DNA of 9,901 bases from Bacteroidota bacterium (GTDB lineage: Bacteria > Bacteroidota > Rhodothermia > Balneolales > Balneolaceae), in the NCBI GenBank assembly GCA_024635465.1, contig JAGXIS010000140.1, positions 1 to 9,901 on the forward strand. Reading direction: 5' to 3'. Below, piece after piece: positions 1 through 5,055 of the stretch; the stretch's first letter is position 1, and each line of letters starts with the position of its first letter. The translations under genes and the position numbers were made by a program. Below the pieces are notes generated by a model. The model ran no database searches and was not told the DNA's origin. It saw nothing but the letters and a program-made list of their open reading frames with translations.

Positions 1-1889
1 ACCTATCTGTTGAAAATTTATCCAAAAGTTTTGGACTGAAACCACTTTTCGAAGGATTTACTTTTGGCATCTCACGAGGCGATAAAACGGCTCTGGTGGC
101 TCAGAATGGGACCGGAAAGTCAACACTCCTGAAAATCCTATCCGGTAATGAGACTCAGGACGGTGGCAAATTGATGGTTCAAAACGGAATTCGCATCGGC
201 TATTTGGAGCAGGAACCTGAGCTGGATCCAAGTTTGACCATTCGGGAGTACATTTCACTCGGAAACTCAGATGTGATTCGGATCATGCAGCGCTATGAAG
301 AGGCGGTAACTGCACAGGCGGAAGATTTTAACGAACAGACACAGGATACGTTCATGAAGGCCACGGCGGCTATGGATGCTGCAAATGCCTGGGATTATGA
401 ACAACGGATGGAGCAGATTTTAAGTAAGCTCAATATTCTGGGCCTGAATCAGTCGATCGCTTCTCTCTCGGGTGGTGAAAGAAAACGAGTAGCACTTGCA
501 TTTGTACTCCTTGATGACCCGGATCTATTGATATTGGATGAACCGACGAATCATCTGGACATCGATATGATAGAGTGGCTTGAGGCGTACCTTGCCGGCA
601 GTAAAGTGACTCTTTTTATGGTAACTCACGACAGGTATTTTTTGGATCGTGTCTGTAATCATATTCTGGAGATGGAGGGTGGAAAGCTTTTCCACCATAG
701 AGGGAACTACAGTTACTTCTTGCAAAAAAAGGCTGAGAGAGAAGAAGTAGAACGAACAGAAGTCGCCAAAGCGGGTCAATTGATGAAAAAAGAGCTCGAT
801 TGGATGCGAAGACAGCCCAAAGCGCGTACTACAAAATCAAAGTCTCGTATTGATGCTTTCTATGAGACCAAAGAGAAAGCGAATCAAACAAAGTCTGACC
901 AGGAGATGGAGCTAAGTGTCTCGATGAGACGAATTGGCGGTCAGATATTGGAGCTCGAAAAGATCTCAAAGTCCTATGGAGAACTCGTTATCCTCGATTC
1001 ATTTACATACTCTTTCAAAAGAGGTGAAAAGATTGGTGTGATAGGGAAAAACGGAGTTGGGAAAAGTACTTTTTTGAAGATTATTACCGGTGAAGAGAAA
1101 GCGGATGAAGGTGAGATTAAAACCGGCGCTACTATAGAAGTGGGTCATTACCGTCAAAAAGGTATTGAAGTTGATGAAGAGAAGCGAGTAATCGATGTGA
1201 TTAAAGATATTGCACAGGTTATTGAATTGGCAGATGGGAAGCAGATATCAGCGTCTCAATTTTTGGAGCACTTTATGTTTACGCCGGAGATGCAATACAC
1301 TCCGATTCATAAGCTAAGTGGTGGTGAGAAGAGGCGAATCGGATTGATGATGGTCCTCATCAAAAATCCTAACTTTCTGATTCTGGATGAACCTACCAAT
1401 GATCTGGATCTGACGACTCTTCAAAAATTGGAAGAGTTTTTGTCAGGATTTGGAGGGTGTCTGATTATCGTTTCTCATGATCGATTCTTTATGGATCGTT
1501 TGGTGGATCACTATTTTATTTTTGAGGGGGACGGGGTGATCAAGGACCATCATGGCACGTTCATGGAGTATCGTGAACTTCAGGCTGAGGAATTGTCTGC
1601 GCAAAAAAAAGAGAGTAAAACGAATGAAAAGAAGAGTGAACCGAACCCGGCAAAATCAAAACCAACTGAAGAAGTAAAAAAACTTTCCTTTCAGGAGAAA
1701 AAAGATTTTCAGAAACTGGAGAGAGAGATAAGTGATTTAGAAAAAGAGAAGTCTGAGATTGAGAAGGCCCTTTCCGATGGCAAATTGTCGCCAAATGAGG
1801 TTCGTGATCAATCAGAAAGATACGGCGAACTCACGCAATCGCTCGATGAAAAGTCGATGAAGTGGCTTGAGATGGCTGAAAGGGTGTGA
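1..1889 (+). CDS. uup: ABC-F family ATPase, Uup-type (5' partial)
   Basis: Soluble twin-ATPase ABC-F protein. Family members act on ribosomes or, for Uup, on ribosome/DNA-linked processes, not in transport. The reading frame is open from base 3, so the gene starts just outside the window; 628 codons are visible, and by comparison with the usual Uup length only a few N-terminal residues are missing. The GTG at 96 lies inside the first Walker A and is not the start. Numbering from base 3: Walker A1 AQNGTGKST (33-41; the usual first Gly is Ala), signature LSGGE (155-159), Walker B with DEPTNHLD (175-186), H-loop THD (208-210). A charged ABC-F linker with an RRQPKARTTKSKSR segment lies around 262-288. 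Walker A2 is GKNGVGKST (348-356), second LSGGE 438-442, ILDEPTNDLD 460-469, SHD 491-493. A Lys/Glu-rich tail from about 531 predicts the coiled-coil C-terminal domain typical of Uup, which favours Uup over EttA. Both ATPase sites look intact. TGA at 1887. The exact cellular role is inferred from family only. Confidence 0.93.
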   Translation, partial: LSVENLSKSFGLKPLFEGFTFGISRGDKTALVAQNGTGKSTLLKILSGNETQDGGKLMVQNGIRIGYLEQEPELDPSLTIREYISLGNSDVIRIMQRYEEAVTAQAEDFNEQTQDTFMKATAAMDAANAWDYEQRMEQILSKLNILGLNQSIASLSGGERKRVALAFVLLDDPDLLILDEPTNHLDIDMIEWLEAYLAGSKVTLFMVTHDRYFLDRVCNHILEMEGGKLFHHRGNYSYFLQKKAEREEVERTEVAKAGQLMKKELDWMRRQPKARTTKSKSRIDAFYETKEKANQTKSDQEMELSVSMRRIGGQILELEKISKSYGELVILDSFTYSFKRGEKIGVIGKNGVGKSTFLKIITGEEKADEGEIKTGATIEVGHYRQKGIEVDEEKRVIDVIKDIAQVIELADGKQISASQFLEHFMFTPEMQYTPIHKLSGGEKRRIGLMMVLIKNPNFLILDEPTNDLDLTTLQKLEEFLSGFGGCLIIVSHDRFFMDRLVDHYFIFEGDGVIKDHHGTFMEYRELQAEELSAQKKESKTNEKKSEPNPAKSKPTEEVKKLSFQEKKDFQKLEREISDLEKEKSEIEKALSDGKLSPNEVRDQSERYGELTQSLDEKSMKWLEMAERV

Positions 1890-1891
1890 CA

Positions 1892-1961
1892 ACCATCCAA
1901 AATACACCGTCATTCAGATGAAGATCATGCGGGTTGGCTACCATCCTTAAAAAACCGTCAT
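1892..1961. repeat. Short degenerate direct repeat of an element head
   Basis: ACCATCC, 8 bases, CCGTCAT occurs at 1892-1913 and again at 1940-1961, 48 bases apart. The 8-base middles differ (AAAATACA versus TTAAAAAA). The second copy runs directly into the 28-bp inverted repeat, so the first looks like a decayed or duplicated left end of the same element. The match is short enough that chance is not excluded. Confidence 0.4.
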
Positions 1962-2060
1962 CCTGAATTTATTTCAGGATCTCAGGTTCATGGGTTAGTT
2001 AGTGTGATGAACTTTGCATACCTCATCGCCCCGAGATCCTGAAATAAATTCAGGATGACG
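1956..2060. repeat. Palindromic element with perfect 28-bp inverted repeats
   Basis: The left arm 1956-1983 begins CGTCATCCTGAA and is exactly complementary to the right arm 2033-2060, which ends TTCAGGATGACG; the arms are separated by 49 bases. Each arm is itself a small hairpin, ATCCTGAA-TTTAT-TTCAGGAT (1960-1980 on the left). The whole 105 bp could form a long cruciform in DNA or a strong stem in RNA. The ends CGTCA...TGACG match the ends of the two elements downstream, suggesting one broad family. There is no coding capacity, so if mobile it would need a transposase in trans. Perfect arms suggest a recent insertion or ongoing selection. Confidence 0.85.
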
Positions 2061-2110
2061 TGGTGGAGTGGTAGGTCGCTTTCGCTCCTCTCCTGCACTC
2101 AATGTGACGT
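2061..2110. repeat. Degenerate right end of a REP/MITE-like element
   Basis: Bases from about 2075 (GTCGCTTTCGCTCCT ... CAATGTGACGT) align with the right ends of the two downstream elements (GTCGCCTTTCGGCTCCT ... CGATGTGACGT), with several substitutions and small gaps, and are likewise followed by AAGTTATT. No matching left half is adjacent: the 28-bp inverted-repeat element occupies that place. It therefore looks like a remnant or a chimera. Confidence 0.6.
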
Positions 2111-2115
2111 AATAA

Positions 2116-2138
2116 GTTATTGTTTTTTAAACAATAAC
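2116..2138. repeat. AT-rich hairpin in repeat spacer
   Basis: GTTATTGTTT (2116-2125) is exactly complementary to AAACAATAAC (2129-2138), with a three-base TTT loop. It directly follows the TGACGT end of the degenerate element. It lacks a GC-rich stem, so it is not a convincing intrinsic terminator, but the perfect 10-bp stem is real. Confidence 0.7.
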
Positions 2139-2143
2139 CTACC

Positions 2144-2263
2144 CGTCAGTTCGAGCGAAGTCCCGACGCTTTATGGCGGGACGCAGTCGAGAACTCCATG
2201 CCGTGCAAGGAGCATCTCGACACACTCCGTCGCCTTTCGGCTCCTACGTTGCTCGATGTGACG
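2144..2263. repeat. REP/MITE-like palindromic element, copy A
   Basis: A 120-bp imperfect palindrome. It starts CGTCAGTTCGAGC and ends GCTCGATGTGACG, which are terminal inverted repeats of 13 bp with two mismatches. An inner GTCGAGAACTC (about 2186-2196) faces GAGCATCTCGAC (2210-2221), another imperfect inverted pair, so the unit folds on itself at more than one level. The left half also holds a small GTCCCG/CGGGAC hairpin. Its right half (2210-2264) is identical over 55 bp to 2366-2420 in copy B. No coding capacity. Similar GTCA-TTCGAG palindromes are, from memory, frequent interspersed repeats in Bacteroidota genomes. Confidence 0.85.
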
Positions 2264-2264
2264 T

Positions 2265-2297
2265 AGTTAAGTTATTATTTTTATTAATAATAATAAA
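2265..2297. repeat. AT-rich palindromic spacer after copy A
   Basis: After the TGACGT end comes TTAAGTTATTATT, then an almost pure A/T stretch. TTATTATT (2272-2279) can pair with AATAATAA (2286-2293 or 2289-2296). It occupies the same position as the hairpins at 2116-2138 and 2427-2440, so it appears to belong to the repeat unit. Confidence 0.55.
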
Positions 2298-2419
2298 CGT
2301 CAGTTCGAGCGCAGAGCGGGAACGATAGTGACCAAACGAAGTCGAGAACTCCTTGTTAGTGCGCAGAGCATCTCGACACACTCCGTCGCCTTTCGGCTCC
2401 TACGTTGCTCGATGTGACG
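2298..2419. repeat. REP/MITE-like palindromic element, copy B
   Basis: A 122-bp second copy with the same ends as copy A (CGTCAGTTCGAGC ... GCTCGATGTGACG) in direct orientation, its start 154 bases downstream of copy A's start. The right 55 bp (2366-2420) are identical to copy A. The left half differs internally, with a GCGGGAACGATAGTGACC segment where copy A has its GTCCCG hairpin, yet keeps the inner GTCGAGAACTCC. One half is thus conserved and one half variable. Confidence 0.85.
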
Positions 2420-2426
2420 TGATTAA

Positions 2427-2440
2427 GTTATAAAAATAAC
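2427..2440. repeat. Small AT-rich hairpin after copy B
   Basis: GTTAT-AAAA-ATAAC is a perfect 5-bp stem. It follows TGACGT and TTAA exactly as the longer hairpins do after the other two element ends, and it ends 12 bases from the stop codon of the minus-strand gene. It is too weak alone to call a terminator. Confidence 0.5.
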
Positions 2441-2451
2441 AACCAAAAAAA

Positions 2452-3579
2452 TCAAAACCGAAACTCTGCAGCTACAGTGGATCTAGTAGGCATCTCTTCT
2501 TTGGGCAGCATGTAAACTTTGCTTCCTCTTTTGAACCCGGTGATAGATAACCAGTTCAGGAGCTCAACATCATCATTGTTACCGTTATTGCTATACTGCA
2601 CGGTGTGATTTTCTTCATCGTAAAAACCCCACTTCTGTTCATCTTTTGCGATAAAGATGGTGTTGGATTTTCCCATAACCGTAGCTTCAACGATATCACC
2701 CAGATTATTTGAATACATTTCTTTCGAGGATTCGCCGTAATTTTCAAGCGAACGATACATATCAGCCAAAAAGTGATTTTTAATAATATCCCAAGCTTTA
2801 TCTCTCAGTATTTTCTCTGATAACTCATCTGGGTGAACCAAAACTTCAGCATCCAGCACCCGATTATAGTTATTTATTTTTCGATAAAGCGAGACATTCT
2901 CAGCAAGACCCACAAGAACGAGAGGATTTTCGCTTTGATTAAGAATGTTAGTAATCTCCTTTTCAACTTCACGGAGATACATTTCAACCACAATCATTTT
3001 ATCCTCCTCATTTGCATTGTGCCCAAAATAGACGGCCTTTTGCCCTTTGGATCCGGAGTGAAACTGAAGTTGTTTTTCAGGATCAACTTCCAGATAATCG
3101 TCCACAGAGGTAGAAATATTATCAGGGGTAATATCTGCAACTTCATTTCGGGTGCACTGAAGCAGGCGCAACTTTTGGCGACTGACCGAAAGTAAGCAAA
3201 ATGTACCATCCATACTTGTCATGGGGAGTAATGGCGTGATCAAAAAATGATCATTTACAAATACTTGTGCTTCTACAGGATAAGGAAGCTTGTATACACG
3301 AAAAGAATCTTCTGTGATGTACACGGCCATCCCTCGATCCAGATGTGACCAGTACAGCGGTTTATCCAGTAGTTCTTTTGCGGGCTTAAGTAGTTTCTCT
3401 ATGTTTCCATTACCGGATATTTTCCCTGCCAATTTTTGACCGGCTTCGTTCAATAAATTTTTAAACCTGATTGGATCTTGTTTGGACTCTTCTCCTTTTT
3501 TATGAGTTGGAAGTGTAATGGTTACGAAAATTTCACCATCCTGATTGATCAATTCACTTATTGTTTTTTCACTTACCAT
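2452..3579 (-). CDS. baeRF-like (release-factor superfamily) protein, family 3 type
   Basis: A 375-aa, probably cytosolic protein with no signal peptide or membrane segment. The N-terminal segment TLPTHKKGEESKQDPIRF (22-39), followed by KNLL, matches the signature I associate with the bacterial archaeo-eukaryotic release factor superfamily, family 3. A central DPEKQLQFHSG (166-176), the PLVLVGLAENVSLYRKINNY region (219-238) and a C-terminal VAAEFRF ending also fit. That superfamily is predicted from comparative genomics to act on ribosomes (release or rescue) but is largely untested. No GGQ catalytic tripeptide of classical release factors is present; the nearest is KGQ at 178-180, probably coincidence. 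ATG at 3577-3579 is preceded by no Shine-Dalgarno. Stop TGA at 2452-2454. The gene is divergent from the transporter and convergent with the ABC-F gene. Family assignment is from motif memory; the function is inference. Confidence 0.75.
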   Translation of the reverse strand: MVSEKTISELINQDGEIFVTITLPTHKKGEESKQDPIRFKNLLNEAGQKLAGKISGNGNIEKLLKPAKELLDKPLYWSHLDRGMAVYITEDSFRVYKLPYPVEAQVFVNDHFLITPLLPMTSMDGTFCLLSVSRQKLRLLQCTRNEVADITPDNISTSVDDYLEVDPEKQLQFHSGSKGQKAVYFGHNANEEDKMIVVEMYLREVEKEITNILNQSENPLVLVGLAENVSLYRKINNYNRVLDAEVLVHPDELSEKILRDKAWDIIKNHFLADMYRSLENYGESSKEMYSNNLGDIVEATVMGKSNTIFIAKDEQKWGFYDEENHTVQYSNNGNNDDVELLNWLSITGFKRGSKVYMLPKEEMPTRSTVAAEFRF

Positions 3580-3751
3580 CCTGATCTGTCTTTATTTAAT
3601 GTTATGATGTGCTCTTTTAATTATAAAGAAATCTGTACATAAAAGGTTCCAAAATCTTTGCAATTGGTTGTAAATAAGCCATTTTTAAACGAATTTATCG
3701 ATCGAGCAGTGGCGGTTATCAAATCCAACAATAAATGCTATCAATGGGACA
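3580..3751. promoter_or_regulatory. Divergent promoter region
   Basis: This 172-bp AT-rich gap lies between two divergent start codons, so it must carry promoters for both. I see no clear Bacteroidota -33/-7 (TTTG / TAnnTTTG) pair; AATCTTTG at 3653-3660 on + is one base off the -7 consensus. I find no Fur- or MntR-like dyad that would tie the transporter to metal control. The only short palindrome is TCGATCGA at 3698-3705, which could be chance. Confidence 0.5.
3620..3625 (-). promoter_or_regulatory. Possible -10 box for the baeRF-like gene
   Basis: On the minus strand this reads TATAAT, 41 bases ahead of the ATG. No good -35 is visible at 16-18 bases, and Bacteroidota usually use TAnnTTTG, so this is weak. 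Confidence 0.22.
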
Positions 3752-5014
3752 ATGGATAATATTTCACTGAAAGGGATTAAGAACAGCCTTGGGCCGGGTT
3801 TAATAATGGCAGCAGCGGCAATTGGTGTCTCCCATCTGGTACAGTCTACCCGGGCAGGAGCAGAGTTTGGATTTGCTTTGGTTTGGGCTGTGATACTGGC
3901 CAACCTATTCAAATATCCATTTCTTGAGTTTGGTCCGCGTTACGCTCTGGCAACGGGTAAAAATTTGATTGAAGGTTACTCCAAAATGAGCCGATGGGCA
4001 CTTTGGATCTTTATCATTTTTACTCTCTCTACAATGTTTGCAGTTCACGCTGCCGTTACGATGGTGACCGCAAGTTTAGCCAGCAATCTTACCGGAATAC
4101 AATTGTCTATTCCGGTTTGGAGCGGTATTATTTTAGTTCTTTGTATTCTCTACCTGGTGAAAAATACATATGCACTTCTGGATATCGCGATTAAAGTGTT
4201 GATGGTAATCCTGGCACTATCAACGGTAGCAGCGATGATTCTTGCATTTTTGAATGTAGGTTATCAACCGCAACCGGATCTATTGAAACCGGAACTTTGG
4301 ACCGTATCCGGTGTTGCATTTTTAATAGCCCTGATGGGATGGATGCCTATCCCGATTGATGCGTCAACGTGGCAATCCATATGGACGATCGAACGTATGA
4401 AACAGACGGGGTATAAACCGAAGCTGAATGAAGTCCTTTTTGATTTTAATTTGGGTTATATCGGTGCGGCAGTCATCGCACTCTGTTTTTTAATTCTGGG
4501 CGCCTTGGTGATGTATGGCTCGGGTGAACAATTTGCTACCAGTGCTGCAGGTTTCTCTAATCAACTGATTGAACTTTACACAGTAGCTCTGGGTGATTGG
4601 GCCTATTACATCATAGTGATATGTGCTTTCACTACGATGTTTACAACCACACTTACGGTTACAGATACCTATCCCCGATTGCTCTCCCATTTTGTTACGA
4701 TTTTACGACATGACAAATCAAATCAAACCAAAAAACCATCTTCTCATTCAGGTATATTGATTGGAGTAAGTTTGGGGACTTTGATTATTCTGATCTTTTT
4801 TGGTAACCAATTTAGAGTATTGATTGATCTAGCCACTACGATGTCATTCCTTGCAGCGCCAGTACTGGCGTATATGAATCACAAACTGATTCACCAGCCT
4901 GAAGTGTCCGAAGAGTTTCGACCTAAGAGGTGGTTATACTGGTTAAGTGTATCCGGTATACTATTTCTGTCACTGTTTGCATTCATATATCTCTACTGGA
5001 TGTTAATTCAGTAA
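3752..5014 (+). CDS. Nramp-fold transporter with non-canonical metal-binding motifs
   Basis: A 420-aa inner-membrane protein with about 11 hydrophobic segments (roughly 13-30, 41-58, 82-112, 118-137, 141-167, 185-201, 232-256, 283-302, 333-350, 356-376, 393-418), the size and layout of the Nramp/SLC11 family. The opening SLGPGL, RAGAEFGF (34-41) and ATGKNL (67-72) align with MntH. However, the TM1 DPGN motif that binds Mn/Fe is GVSH (25-28), and the TM6 MPH motif is MPI (198-200): the Met is kept and the His lost, with Asp203 close by. The substrate is therefore uncertain; Nramp-related proteins with altered sites, such as the Mg2+-transporting NRMT group, are known. I do not use mntH for this reason. 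ATG at 3752 fits the first membrane segment; there is no Shine-Dalgarno. TAA at 5012. The next gene begins 41 bases later on the same strand, so the two may share a transcript. Confidence 0.88.
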   Translation: MDNISLKGIKNSLGPGLIMAAAAIGVSHLVQSTRAGAEFGFALVWAVILANLFKYPFLEFGPRYALATGKNLIEGYSKMSRWALWIFIIFTLSTMFAVHAAVTMVTASLASNLTGIQLSIPVWSGIILVLCILYLVKNTYALLDIAIKVLMVILALSTVAAMILAFLNVGYQPQPDLLKPELWTVSGVAFLIALMGWMPIPIDASTWQSIWTIERMKQTGYKPKLNEVLFDFNLGYIGAAVIALCFLILGALVMYGSGEQFATSAAGFSNQLIELYTVALGDWAYYIIVICAFTTMFTTTLTVTDTYPRLLSHFVTILRHDKSNQTKKPSSHSGILIGVSLGTLIILIFFGNQFRVLIDLATTMSFLAAPVLAYMNHKLIHQPEVSEEFRPKRWLYWLSVSGILFLSLFAFIYLYWMLIQ

Positions 5015-5055
5015 AAAAATCAGTCATGCCCAATATCAATCAGAAGTGTAATAAG

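Larger units (their letters stand above)
1890..2451. other. Convergent intergenic region filled with palindromic repeats
   Basis: This 562-bp gap separates two convergent genes and holds no credible protein gene. Almost all of it is made of inverted and direct repeats, listed individually. The only open frame of note (2055-2261, +) runs through the repeats and is not coding. Strong hairpins between convergent genes could end transcription from both sides, but no classical GC-stem plus U-tract terminator is seen. The arrangement is typical of REP/BIME or MITE-like extragenic palindromes, which tend to sit in 3'-3' gaps. Confidence 0.8.

Noticed and set aside
96..98. GTG as start codon of the ABC-F gene
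   Set aside because: It lies inside the Walker A motif, and the same frame is open to base 3 with normal ABC-F sequence (LSVENLSKSFG), so the true start is outside the window.
2116..2138. Intrinsic terminator for the ABC-F gene
   Set aside because: The stem is perfect but nearly all A/T and more than 220 bases past the stop codon; the T-run is inside the hairpin, not after it.
2055..2261. 68-codon frame on the + strand
   Set aside because: It runs through the palindromic repeats, and its Ser/Cys/Arg-rich product resembles no protein.
2144..2420. Possible CRISPR array
   Set aside because: There are only two units, the repeats are ~120 bp palindromes, and no short uniform spacers or cas genes are present.
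2833..3195. 120-codon + strand frame inside the baeRF-like gene
   Set aside because: It is antisense to a gene with clear family motifs and shows no recognisable domain or start context.
3698..3705. TCGATCGA palindrome as an operator
   Set aside because: An 8-bp palindrome in isolation is easily chance, and it matches no regulator I recognise.
4930..5055. Longer N-terminus of the metalloprotease starting at 4930
   Set aside because: It would overlap 85 bases of the transporter gene in another frame and put about 42 residues ahead of a clear signal peptide.
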